From G963702155 sp963702155 (lineage in GTDB: Bacteria; Pseudomonadota; Alphaproteobacteria; Micavibrionales; Micavibrionaceae): DNA of 64,000 nucleotides. The DNA lies in the NCBI GenBank assembly GCA_963702155.1, contig OY969717.1:1240001-1304000 (forward strand), written 5' to 3'. Below, in pieces: positions 45,189 through 53,560 of the stretch. A program made the translations under genes and the position numbers. How positions within the stretch are numbered: the first letter of the stretch is position 1; each line of letters starts with the position of its first letter. A model generated the notes under the pieces. The model was not told the DNA's origin, searched no databases, and saw only the letters and a list, made by a program, of their open reading frames with translations.

Positions 45189-45294
45189 TCTGTTTCATAT
45201 TCTATTTCGGCCGTCATGGAAGTATATATAAAAATTGACATCAAAAAAATTCAATCCATTTGTTTTAAAATGTTTTAAATAAAAGAGATTAAAA

Positions 45295-45768
45295 ATGAGT
45301 GATATAAATATTGGTGACCCAGCCCCTGATTTCTCCTTAACAACCGATGGCGATGGTGTAGTCAAGCTATCTCAATTCAAAGGGCAAAAAATCGTACTAT
45401 TTTTCTATCCCAAGGACGATACCCCCGGCTGCACAAAAGAGGCTTGCTCATTTCGGGATCATAAAAAAGATTTTGAAAAAATTAATGCCCAAATTATAGG
45501 CATTTCAAAATGTAGCGTAACTAAACATGATAAGTTCAAAGCCAAATACGATTTAAACTTTCCACTCGCTTCTGATGAAAACGGTAATGTATGTGAAAGC
45601 TATGGCACGTGGAAGGAAAAAAACATGTACGGAAAAAAATATATGGGTATTGAGCGCTCGACGTTTTTAATTGATGAAGATGGAAAAATTATGCAGCTAT
45701 GGCGTAAAATCAAAGTGCCCGGACATGTCGAAGAAATAGCAGAATTTATACAAGGGAATACAAAATAA
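45295..45768 (+). CDS. bcp: Thioredoxin-dependent peroxiredoxin Bcp
   Basis: A 157-residue peroxiredoxin of the BCP/PrxQ group that reduces hydroperoxides with thioredoxin. The active site is VLFFYPKDDTPGCTKEACSF, with the peroxidatic Cys in PGCT and a second Cys five residues on, as in E. coli BCP. The fold continues with FPLASDENGNVCESYGTWKE and GIERSTFLIDEDGKI. An AAAAGAGA Shine-Dalgarno precedes the ATG. The gene stands alone between a divergent promoter region and a strong terminator. Confidence 0.95.
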   Translation: MSDINIGDPAPDFSLTTDGDGVVKLSQFKGQKIVLFFYPKDDTPGCTKEACSFRDHKKDFEKINAQIIGISKCSVTKHDKFKAKYDLNFPLASDENGNVCESYGTWKEKNMYGKKYMGIERSTFLIDEDGKIMQLWRKIKVPGHVEEIAEFIQGNTK

Positions 45769-45791
45769 GTATTGAAGTAAGCTTCCAAAAC

Positions 45792-45824
45792 AAAAGCCTT
45801 GGCAAAACACCAAGGCTTTTTAAA
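45792..45824 (+). terminator. Rho-independent terminator after bcp
   Basis: Perfect 11-bp arms AAAAGCCTTGG and CCAAGGCTTTT with a 7-base loop and flanking A- and T-runs. It can stop transcription from both bcp and the convergent hydrolase gene. Confidence 0.92.
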
Positions 45825-45867
45825 TCATAATATATTATTTTCTAACCGTACTTATGCGACTAAAACA

Positions 45868-46560
45868 TTAAGCTGCTGCAACCAGTTTCTTTGGCTCAGC
45901 CAAACCAAAGTCAACAAACATGCCGGCATCCCGCGCATTTAAATGATCATGAATATATTGAGTCAAAGTATCGGTGTACCCATGAAAGAAATGATTTGCG
46001 TCTTCAATTACACGATAATCAATTCGGATGCCTTTTTGTTCATACAAACGCTCAACCAACTCAGAGACAGATTGCTCCGCGTCTTCTTCATCGCGGCCAC
46101 CTTGAACCACAAGGCCAGATGTTGGGCATGGCGCAAGAAATGTGAAATCTTTGTTGTTAGCAGGCGGCGCAATAGAAACAAACCCTTCAATCTCCGGACG
46201 ACGCATCAAAAGCTGCATGCCGATCCAAGCGCCAAATGAAAAACCACCAACCCATACAAAAGGTGCGTTCGGGTTCAATTCCTGCATCCAATCCAGCGCA
46301 GACGCCGCATCGCTCAATTCGCCCTCTCCGCTATCAAATAAGCCTTGGGAGCGCCCCACACCGCGAAAATTGAACCTTAGGGTGGAAAAACCACGTGCGA
46401 CAAAGGCCTGATGCATAAGATATGAGATTTTGTTATTCATAGTGCCACCATATTCCGGCGACGGATGGAGAACCAGAGCCAGCGGCGCATTCTTTATTTT
46501 GGAATGAGAATAGCGACCTTGTAAACGACCCGCCGGGCCATTAAATATTACTTCTGGCAT
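45868..46560 (-). CDS. Alpha/beta hydrolase of the COG2945 type
   Basis: A 230-residue alpha/beta hydrolase. The nucleophile elbow is VGGFSFGAWIGMQLL (GGFSFG, Ser about 107). The N-terminal segment is LALVLHPSPEYGGTMNNKIS, followed by FSTLRFNFRGVGRSQGLFDS. The catalytic acid probably lies in VVQGGRDEEDAEQS and the His in VIEDANHFFHGYTDTL. This arrangement is seen in COG2945 hydrolases, whose substrates are not known. The gene is single. It converges with bcp across a shared terminator. Confidence 0.85.
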   Translation of the reverse strand: MPEVIFNGPAGRLQGRYSHSKIKNAPLALVLHPSPEYGGTMNNKISYLMHQAFVARGFSTLRFNFRGVGRSQGLFDSGEGELSDAASALDWMQELNPNAPFVWVGGFSFGAWIGMQLLMRRPEIEGFVSIAPPANNKDFTFLAPCPTSGLVVQGGRDEEDAEQSVSELVERLYEQKGIRIDYRVIEDANHFFHGYTDTLTQYIHDHLNARDAGMFVDFGLAEPKKLVAAA

Positions 46561-46884
46561 TAAAAACCCCTTTACGAAAGAATGTTGTTGATATACACGT
46601 TTTAGGTATTCTTATCTAAGAAAAACGTCATATATGTTTTACTCTTATATTTTCTATATTAGACATTAGTGACAAAGTCCACAAAATTATCATAAGTTAT
46701 TGATAAACCTGTGGACATTTGAGCCTATTATCCAATCTATATATAAATAAATTTTGTAATAAAAAGGATTGAATTACATAATAAAATACTATAACTAATT
46801 CCGGCACTATATTGAATACGACCCCTTATCATTAAAACTCTAATATAAATAAAAACGAAAAATAGAGGATCAAGAGTTAATCAT
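46561..46884. other. 324-base divergent control region
   Basis: It is AT-rich and separates the hydrolase gene from the Rrf2 regulator. It holds the GTCCACA/TGTGGAC inverted repeat listed separately. I see no small gene or RNA in it. Confidence 0.6.
46677..46716. promoter_or_regulatory. Inverted repeat GTCCACA ... TGTGGAC upstream of the Rrf2 gene
   Basis: Perfect 7-bp arms are separated by 26 AT-rich bases, about 170-210 bases before the Rrf2 start. It could be an operator pair for the Rrf2 protein. The arms resemble part of a DnaA box but do not match it well. Confidence 0.35.
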
Positions 46885-47337
46885 ATGAGAAAAAGAGTAC
46901 AACTAACACCTCGTGGTAAATATGCGGTAAAAGCAATGATCGAGCTTGCAAATAATAAGTCCGAAAAACCTCTGGCTTTAACTGAAATCGCAAAAAAAAC
47001 TGATATTTCCCTTTCATATCTTGAGCAGTTGATTGCTGCCTTGAGAAAGCATGCGCTTGTCAAAAGCTATCGTGGGCCGGGTGGCGGGTATGTGATAAAC
47101 AAAGATTTGAAAGAAATAAATATTGCAAAAATCTTGGTCGCAACCGAAGACAGCACGCCGGCGAAACGTTCCCCGACCTCAACTAAAAAGACAAAAGGTA
47201 ATATTGATCAGGATTTATGGAGCCATGTAGAGCAAATTCTGTATGCAAGCCTTAGGTCGATAACACTGGATGATATTGTAAACGACAATTTGAAAAATCA
47301 TTTACCCAGCGCTAAAGTGTTTGATCTTTTACGCTAA
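46885..47337 (+). CDS. Rrf2-family regulator without cysteines (IscR-like)
   Basis: A 150-residue regulator with the Rrf2 winged helix: LTPRGKYAVKAMIELANNKS, then PLALTEIAKKTDISLSYLEQ and LIAALRKHALVKSYRGPGGG. IscR-type proteins bind a 2Fe-2S cluster through three cysteines near residues 92-104. Here that region is ATEDSTPAKRSPTSTKKTKG, and the whole protein has no cysteine. It therefore cannot bind a cluster in the IscR way. It lies 20 bases upstream of a cysteine desulfurase gene, as iscR does before iscS, so it probably regulates that operon by another signal or constitutively. Confidence 0.85.
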   Translation: MRKRVQLTPRGKYAVKAMIELANNKSEKPLALTEIAKKTDISLSYLEQLIAALRKHALVKSYRGPGGGYVINKDLKEINIAKILVATEDSTPAKRSPTSTKKTKGNIDQDLWSHVEQILYASLRSITLDDIVNDNLKNHLPSAKVFDLLR

Positions 47338-47357
47338 CATACTGTAAAAACCTTTAC

Positions 47358-48479
47358 ATGAAGGGGATTACAACATATCTGGATTATAATGCCAGCGCGC
47401 CGCTCTATCCTGAAGTTATCGAGATAGCAACAAAGCTGATGAGCAAGCCGCACAATGCGTCCTCCGTGCACGGCCTTGGCCGCGAAGGCCGAAAGCATAT
47501 TGAAAATGCCCGTACGCATATTGCAAATTTGGTAGGCGCGGAGCGTGAGCAAATCATATTTAATAGCGGCGCGACCGAAGGTAACAATACAGTTTTAAAC
47601 CATTTTGCACGCACATATTCAAGCGAACAAATCCTGATATCCTCTATTGAGCACCTTTCCGTCCTAGAAGCTTTACCTGAAAATCAGACAAAAAAAATAA
47701 AGGCCAGACCGGATGGCACAATTGACCTCGATCATCTGGAAACACTTTTAAATGATAAAAAGACAAGCCTCGTTTCGATAATGCTCGTTAATAATGAAAC
47801 CGGCGTGATACAGCCCATAAAAGAAGCCGCCGCACTCGCCCATAGATATGGCGCACTCGTCCATAGTGATTGTGTACAAGCCGCCGGACGTATCAATATA
47901 AACATGGCTGAATACGGCATTGATTTCCTTACCCTATCTGCGCATAAAATCGGCGGACCTCAAGGCGTAGGTGCGCTCGCTCTTGGCGCATGCGGTATCA
48001 CCCCCACCCTGCTCCATGGCGGCGGACAGGAAAAAAAAGCGCGTGCCGGTACTGAAAACGTGAACGGTATCGCAGGTTTTGGTATTGCAGCCGAATTAGC
48101 TCTAAATAATATCGAAGAATATAAAAAAAAAGAAAAAATACGAAACGTATTGGAAATAAAGATAAAAGAAGTTACACCCTCTGTTATAATCCATGGCCAA
48201 AGCGCGCCACGCGTTTCTAATACTTCATTTTTCTCTCTACCTGGCGCGCGCGCAGAAACACTTATGATGGCACTCGATTTGGAGGGTATTGCGGTCTCCA
48301 ATGGCTCGGCCTGCTCAAGCGGTACTGTGCGCGAAAGCTACGTTTTAAAAGCTATGAACGCTCCCGAATCCCAAACCGCCAGCGCCATTCGCGTATCAAT
48401 AGGCTGGAATACAAGAAAAGAAGATATTACGATTTTTCTAAAAACATGGGAAAAAGTAATGGCTCGGTTGAAGCGCTAA
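47358..48479 (+). CDS. Cysteine desulfurase (IscS/NifS class)
   Basis: A 373-residue PLP enzyme that takes sulfur from cysteine as an enzyme-bound persulfide. The family start TTYLDYNASAPLYPEV is present. The PLP lysine is in LSAHKIGGPQGVGALALG (Lys about 197), with ARAGTENVNGIAGFG after it. The persulfide cysteine is in SNGSACSSGTVRESYVL (Cys about 319). The short loop around this cysteine suggests the IscS/NifS group. No iscU or iscA follows. The next gene is mnmA, whose product needs persulfide sulfur for 2-thiouridine, so tRNA thiolation is a likely main task. Confidence 0.9.
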   Translation: MKGITTYLDYNASAPLYPEVIEIATKLMSKPHNASSVHGLGREGRKHIENARTHIANLVGAEREQIIFNSGATEGNNTVLNHFARTYSSEQILISSIEHLSVLEALPENQTKKIKARPDGTIDLDHLETLLNDKKTSLVSIMLVNNETGVIQPIKEAAALAHRYGALVHSDCVQAAGRININMAEYGIDFLTLSAHKIGGPQGVGALALGACGITPTLLHGGGQEKKARAGTENVNGIAGFGIAAELALNNIEEYKKKEKIRNVLEIKIKEVTPSVIIHGQSAPRVSNTSFFSLPGARAETLMMALDLEGIAVSNGSACSSGTVRESYVLKAMNAPESQTASAIRVSIGWNTRKEDITIFLKTWEKVMARLKR

Positions 48480-48551
48480 GTTATTTTAATCACGGCCTTT
48501 CATATAGTGTAAAGCTTGTAATTTTTATTAAAAATCCTTATATATCAGCCA

Positions 48552-49712
48552 ATGAACAAAATTAAAATAAATACATTGGGCTTTAATAAATCACCCGCAG
48601 AAACGCGCGTGGTTGTTGCGATGTCTGGCGGCGTGGATTCCTCTGTGGTGGCCGCCCTACTCCATGAACAAGGATATGATGTAATTGGCGTAACGCTACA
48701 GCTTTACGATGATGCGGCGGCGGCGGGAAAGTCAGGCAAAACATGTTGCGCAGGCCAAGATATACATGATGCACGTCGTGTTGCAGAAGGCCGCGGCTTC
48801 CCGCACTATGTTCTGAATTATGAGAGCAATTTCCGCCAAGCCGTAATCGACGATTTTGCAGACAGCTATATTCGCGGGGAAACACCCATCCCCTGCGTAC
48901 GCTGTAACCAGACGGTAAAATTCCGCGACTTGTTGGACGTTGCGCGTGATTTGGGCGCAGACTGCATGGCCACCGGACATTACGTGCAGCGCATTATAAA
49001 CGGCAGCGGACAAAGCCATTTGCATCGCGGGATCGACCATTTGAAAGATCAAAGCTACTTTCTTTTTGCAACAACGCAAGAACAGCTGGACTTTCTGCGG
49101 TTTCCACTTGGCGGCTGGAACAAGGAAAAAACACGTAGCGAGGCCGAACGTTTAGGGCTCCTTACTGCAGATAAGCCGGACTCTCAAGATATATGTTTTG
49201 TCCCCAGCGGTGATTACGCACGCGTTGTAAAAAAGATACGCCCCAAAGCTCAAAACCCCGGTAATATTATACATTTAGATGGCCGTATAGTTGGCAAGCA
49301 TAACGGGATCATTCATTACACGATTGGACAACGCAAAGGTCTTGGAATTGGCGGCGGCGTATCAGATAATAATGAACCTCTTTATGTAATCGAAATACGC
49401 CCCGACACCAACGACGTGATTGTAGGCCCCAAAAATGCGCTTGCCAAAGATATAATAACAGTTACAGATTGTAACTGGCTCACAGAGGTGACTGAAGACG
49501 GTCTTGATGTCGGTATAAAATTCCGCTCAATCATGAAACCTGTACCTGCACAAATTTTTAAAACAAACCAAACAGATGGAAAAATACTTTTAGACAGCCC
49601 CCAATACGGGATATCCCCTGGACAGGCCGCCGTTTTCTACCATAATGATAAAGTATTAGGTGGTGGATGGATTAAAAAATCTGAAAATAACCATCATGCT
49701 ATTCCAGCCTGA
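48552..49712 (+). CDS. mnmA: tRNA-specific 2-thiouridylase MnmA
   Basis: MnmA thiolates U34 of tRNA-Lys, -Glu and -Gln at carbon 2, using ATP and persulfide sulfur. The N-terminal ATP motif VVVAMSGGVDSSVVAALL is at about residues 20-37. The catalytic cysteines are in PIPCVRCNQTVKF and in PDSQDICFVPSGDY. Further markers are ATGHYVQRI, DQSYFLFATTQEQL and HYTIGQRKGLGIGGG. At 386 residues it has normal length. It follows the cysteine desulfurase by 72 bases and complements mnmD/mnmC elsewhere in the window, which complete the mnm5s2U34 side chain. Confidence 0.96.
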   Translation: MNKIKINTLGFNKSPAETRVVVAMSGGVDSSVVAALLHEQGYDVIGVTLQLYDDAAAAGKSGKTCCAGQDIHDARRVAEGRGFPHYVLNYESNFRQAVIDDFADSYIRGETPIPCVRCNQTVKFRDLLDVARDLGADCMATGHYVQRIINGSGQSHLHRGIDHLKDQSYFLFATTQEQLDFLRFPLGGWNKEKTRSEAERLGLLTADKPDSQDICFVPSGDYARVVKKIRPKAQNPGNIIHLDGRIVGKHNGIIHYTIGQRKGLGIGGGVSDNNEPLYVIEIRPDTNDVIVGPKNALAKDIITVTDCNWLTEVTEDGLDVGIKFRSIMKPVPAQIFKTNQTDGKILLDSPQYGISPGQAAVFYHNDKVLGGGWIKKSENNHHAIPA

Positions 49713-49722
49713 AAAAACAGAC

Positions 49723-49756
49723 TTGACAAATACGGTGCAAAAACGCCATATATGGC
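49723..49756 (+). promoter_or_regulatory. Probable promoter of the tRNA-Met gene
   Basis: A consensus -35 TTGACA (49723-49728) is followed at 18 bases by CATATA, and the 12-bp palindrome GCCATATATGGC covers the -10 region. Transcription would begin about 20 bases before the tRNA. Confidence 0.5.
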
Positions 49757-49777
49757 TTCTCGACCCACTAATGGTAT

Positions 49778-49853
49778 GGCGGTGTAGCTCAGCGGTTAGA
49801 GCAGCGAAATCATAATCCGAAGGTCGGCAGTTCAATTCTGCCCACCGCTACCA
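49778..49853 (+). tRNA. tRNA-Met (CAU), elongator type, imperfect anticodon stem
   Basis: A 76-base cloverleaf with encoded CCA. The acceptor stem GGCGGTG pairs with CACCGCT, D stem GCTC with GAGC, and T stem GGCAG with CTGCC around TTCAATT. The anticodon loop is ATCATAA, giving CAU. The anticodon arm reads GCGAA/TCCGA, which leaves a G-A and an A-C mismatch; alphaproteobacterial elongator tRNA-Met usually has GCGGA/TCCGC there. The acceptor end with a G1-U72 pair is typical of the elongator rather than the initiator. A CAU anticodon can also belong to tRNA-Ile2, but the overall sequence fits Met better. Confidence 0.85.
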
Positions 49854-49885
49854 TATACCTAGATATGTTTTACTTAAAGTTTGAT

Positions 49886-51013
49886 TTACATCAAATCCCA
49901 CTCTATATCAAAATCTTCTAGGGCAAGCATATAATCTTGGAATGATATTAATCCTACACACGCCATAGCGCCGCGTTTCTTTAGAAAATTCTCAGGACAA
50001 GATAAAGCTTTAGCCAGCAATATAGCGGGTATACATGGAATGTTCGGACCATGACCAGAGCGTGCAATAAGCTCGAACGTAAAACATTGTTTCTGCTCGT
50101 AATGATTAACCCCGCGCATTTCCATGTGAAAAGCACTGATATCACTTCCAAAAATGTCAAAAAGATAAGAAACTTTGAGCATAATAGCGGCAGCTGATTG
50201 CAAATTACGGATTATACCAATACGTACGCCCCAGGAGAGTAACCATAAAATAATATGTAGGAATGGTATTTCTAAACCCGCATAAAACCGAATTGTTTTT
50301 AAGTCCTGATAACGATCTGGAAAAAGTGATAAGTCCGGCACATCGCAATTCCCCAAAAAGCGGTAACCTATGGCTTTATAATAACGGCGATGTAAATTCT
50401 GCCAGCCGTGTATCTCTTCCAATTCTCCGTCAATAAGAGTTTTAAAAGGTTTGCCTGTATACCCTAAAATAGCAGCTGTTGTAGCTAGACCACGATTAGT
50501 CTTCTGCGCTGTTGTGATTCCATAATCTAAACTTTCCAATGTTTTAAACTCTGGTTTAAAATGATCTATAATAGAGCTCGTTAAACACGGAACAGAGCTT
50601 GCGCCACTAACAACCAAAACATCACGCGCGCGCGATGCATCATCCAATGCCACAATCCCCGAAACAAAATCACGGGCATCTGCAAGGTCGATATAATGAC
50701 AGCCATAATCTATGCAAGCTTTTGCTATATCATAAGATTGCCCTTGGAATGGGCCGGAGGTATGTATAACAATGTGCGGCCTTATAGTGATAAGTGCAGT
50801 GTTGAAATTTTGGTGAATATCGAAAACCGCGCTTTCCGGCTCATGGATAAAACCTTCACTTGAAGACGCATCCTTCATATCTTTAATAAAAGCAGCGGCC
50901 TTTTTGTGAGATCGGCCACCGATAATGACTTGTATGTTTGTATCTTTAGCAAGTGCGCGAACAATTACACTACCAAAATTGCCATATCCACCGATAACAA
51001 GTATTCGCTTCAT
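49886..51013 (-). CDS. Saccharopine-dehydrogenase-like NAD(P)-binding protein
   Basis: A 375-residue protein with an N-terminal Rossmann motif (RILVIGGYGNFGSVIVRAL), HIVIHTSGPFQGQSYDIAKA and VLVVSGASSVPCLTSSII. This is the saccharopine dehydrogenase NADP-binding domain as found in many uncharacterised oxidoreductases. The C-terminal half has a hydrophobic segment near residues 225-245. The ATG overlaps the stop of the restored DUF4166 frame by four bases (ATGA). It is thus the last gene of a DUF2269-DUF4166-dehydrogenase operon. The substrate is unknown; lysine biosynthesis is unlikely in this context. Confidence 0.82.
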   Translation of the reverse strand: MKRILVIGGYGNFGSVIVRALAKDTNIQVIIGGRSHKKAAAFIKDMKDASSSEGFIHEPESAVFDIHQNFNTALITIRPHIVIHTSGPFQGQSYDIAKACIDYGCHYIDLADARDFVSGIVALDDASRARDVLVVSGASSVPCLTSSIIDHFKPEFKTLESLDYGITTAQKTNRGLATTAAILGYTGKPFKTLIDGELEEIHGWQNLHRRYYKAIGYRFLGNCDVPDLSLFPDRYQDLKTIRFYAGLEIPFLHIILWLLSWGVRIGIIRNLQSAAAIMLKVSYLFDIFGSDISAFHMEMRGVNHYEQKQCFTFELIARSGHGPNIPCIPAILLAKALSCPENFLKKRGAMACVGLISFQDYMLALEDFDIEWDLM

Positions 51014-51620
51014 GAAGCCTCAAAAATTTGAGTTACTTTGAAGCGGCCTTTATATTCATAAATACGTCCCCATAAAGGATGATTAATCCTTACACACATA
51101 TCAAATCTGTCATCATCCACCGCAGTTTCATATGCGTATCCCGCACCAATTAACCATCCTATCGGTAAGGAATAAAGCACCCGAAAATATAAAGAACATA
51201 TCCATAATGTTTCAAAAGTACCGCTTCATCTTCAAAAAGATAGCGTATGCGCCAACCAACACGAAATGGCATAATTTCAGCGACTATATTATCCTCTACC
51301 TGAAACATACGCGAACAAAAGCGATAAGGTTTATGCTTTTTAAAATCAAAATAGCGGTTAAAATAAAAAAATCGAGTATCTTTACAACTTCTGAATTTGA
51401 CCGTAACAGGCACGTTTTTCTCATTGCATGGCGGAATACCTTTTAGAAACCGGAACAATGGAGCAAACCATTTTATAGGTCCGGCACAATACACATCTAA
51501 CACACCTTCAACTGTAACATAATCACTGGTAAATGGACGATTAGCATAATGCTTTTTAAAGACAAGCGGCAAAGCATCCCATTGATCTCCAAAAATGGAT
51601 TTAAAAATCGGATCGCTCAT
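51011..51620 (-). pseudogene. DUF4166 protein, frameshifted near its C-terminus
   Basis: From the ATG at 51620 the protein begins SDPIFKSIFGDQWDALPLVF and continues through MPFRVGWRIRYLFEDEAVLL to a stop at 51159. The missing C-terminus is in the next frame: LPIGWLIGAGYAYETAVDDD, then FDMCVRINHPLWGRIYEYKG and RFKVTQIFEAS, ending at 51011. Adding one T to the CCTTACC near 51165 joins the two parts into a DUF4166 protein of about 200 residues. DUF4166 has no known function but is often linked to saccharopine-dehydrogenase-like genes, as here. The start overlaps the stop of the DUF2269 gene (ATGA, 51617-51620). Confidence 0.7.
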
Positions 51621-52084
51621 GTCGGTTTTGCAACCATAAGATAGAACACAACAACCAGGCCTATAAATGCAGGCCATCCAAGCGCAAACCATAATTTAAA
51701 CAACTTGAAATAACGTGGCGGCAATGGTGTTCCACTATTTAGGCTATGTGTTACCATATTTTTAAGCTGGATTTGTATCCATACGACCGGTAGCCAACAA
51801 ATTCCGGCAATAATATACAACCCATACGTTAATAAAAGCCACATATCTGTCCAGTCATAACCAACAAGATAGATAAGCCAAACCCCGCTTAAAGGTTCTA
51901 TAACAACAGATGGGGCAGTAAAGCAATAATCTGCGATAACCGTGAAGCGCGCCGCATAGAATTTTTCCTGAATATTTTCTGTAAAAAATGAACATAGCAT
52001 GAAAAAAGCTATACCAATACCTGTTCCAAAAAGGATAGTAGCGCTTAATATATGTACAGTTTTGACAATTAGATAAAGATCCAT
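51617..52084 (-). CDS. DUF2269 integral membrane protein
   Basis: A 155-residue protein with four hydrophobic helices, matching DUF2269: LYLIVKTVHILSATILFGTG, RFTVIADYCFTAPSVVIEPL, LLLTYGLYIIAGICWLPVVW and LWFALGWPAFIGLVVVFYLM. Two histidines near the start (KTVHILSA) and other polar residues in helices suggest a possible cofactor site as in small haem membrane proteins, but this is inference. I start at the ATG at 52084 rather than six codons upstream. It is the first gene of the DUF2269-DUF4166-dehydrogenase operon and lies 76 bases after the DUF2254 gene. Confidence 0.75.
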   Translation of the reverse strand: MDLYLIVKTVHILSATILFGTGIGIAFFMLCSFFTENIQEKFYAARFTVIADYCFTAPSVVIEPLSGVWLIYLVGYDWTDMWLLLTYGLYIIAGICWLPVVWIQIQLKNMVTHSLNSGTPLPPRYFKLFKLWFALGWPAFIGLVVVFYLMVAKPT

Positions 52085-52160
52085 AAATGTAAACCCGCCC
52101 AATATTCAAAATATAGCAAAATAAATCTATATTTGTGCAAAGCCCTATCGCCAAAAAAAC

Positions 52161-53473
52161 TTACTTCAATTCACTAATCAACTTTTTTGTACGTGTAATA
52201 AGCTTTTGTTTATCTTGCATATAATCATCAATACGCTCCAAATCGTAGCAAATGCCATTGAGCTGCTCAAGCAAACCATGTTTTGCATCTTCAGTTTTGG
52301 CTAAATCGGCCAAAACCACTATCTTCTCTAACATATGGGTAAGAATTGAAGGCATCTTTCGCCCATTAAAACGGATTTGCTCAAATGCCCCAAAAATAAC
52401 ATCGTCCTCATGACTTTGACGTGCCTTCAAACGTTGCACACCTTGATCATCATACCCGTTCTCCATTTGAATGGCGCGGTCAAATAAAACAGCCATACCA
52501 GCGGATAAATGATCTAAAACATGCATGGCAGTAAAACAATCATTTATACCAGGTGATAACGCGCGCACTGCGATTTCAACCAGATGCCTGATCGAATACT
52601 CAATATCTTGGGTTGGTGTTCTCGCATCTCCGATAATAAAACACCCGCGCACATCAGTTATAATATCTTCATCGATATCTTTATCTGAGTAAATGGCAAT
52701 ACCGTCTTCGCCCTTCACAAAAAAATGTCCAGATTTGAAATCAACATTGACAAATAAATCGTTATTTTTAGCAATATCAACAAGACCATTATAGTTAATA
52801 TTTTGCACATACCCCGCACGTTCAAAATATATGTGTTTGGCTTTTTCAGAAAAATCATCTGGCCAGCTTTTTCGTTGCCGGTCTGCCCCCTTGACCCGCA
52901 TTTCATTTTCTGATGTCAAACGTTTAAGTGCCTGATTAAAATCTTTTGAAACATTCAAGATAACATGATCTGCAATACAAGATCGCGCCACATGGTGGGT
53001 AAATCCAAGCAAAACAAACAAATTAATCGAACACAGCATAATAACAGAGCTAACAGTTATCTCCGGCGTTTGTATTTCAGACGAAGATGAATGAAGCATA
53101 ACCATTAAAACAAAGCATGACATAACCGTGCCAAAGAAAAGACCGATAAAGTCTTTTGTGCGCGCATCCTTCATAAATGATTTAATCAGCCGCGGGCCAA
53201 GTTGAGAAGCCGCAAGTGATAATACAACAATGGTTATAGAAATGGCCAGCGTTGCCATTGTGATCATGGCAGAAAGTAGTGTGGTAATTACAGATTTAGC
53301 ATCATCTGTACTCCCTTTGAAAAATATGTCCGGATAGCTATAATCTTTTAAATAATTGAGTTCGAAATAGTATAGTAAAAACGTTAACCCAAAAAAAACC
53401 ATGCAGTAAAAGCAGGTACAAACCACAAATTACTGCGTATCAATTGAAAAAAATTATAGAGCCTTGAAAACAT
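52161..53473 (-). CDS. DUF2254 membrane protein (N-terminal frameshift)
   Basis: The long frame (from 53426) encodes a membrane protein with four hydrophobic helices and a soluble C-terminal half. TTLLSAMITMATLAISITIV, VVLSLAASQLGPRLIKSFM and ARTKDFIGLFFGTVMSCFV are typical of DUF2254. RHLVEIAVRALSPGINDCFT is the most conserved stretch. The true N-terminus lies in another frame: from an ATG at 53473 it reads MFSRLYNFFQLIRSNLWFVP and then AFTAWFF, the usual DUF2254 start. The two frames meet at the T8 run (A8 on the plus strand, 53391-53398), and one more T restores the gene. The function of DUF2254 is unknown. Confidence 0.82.
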
Positions 53474-53560
53474 AATCTGCAGAGTATCTGCTATTCAGCG
53501 CAATCATGCAAGACACTGTTTTTTAACCTATCATATGCATTTAGAATGTATTTAAAATTT

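Noticed and set aside
37779..45193. A 13-base sequence AAAACGATCTGTT shared by two intergenic regions
   Set aside because: Matches of this length are expected by chance several times in 64 kb, and the flanking bases do not agree.
46677..46716. AT-rich stretch with TGTGGAC-like elements considered as a replication origin with DnaA boxes
   Set aside because: Only two imperfect boxes in inverted orientation are present, no 9-mer matches TTATNCACA well, and no dnaA, dnaN or parAB gene is nearby.
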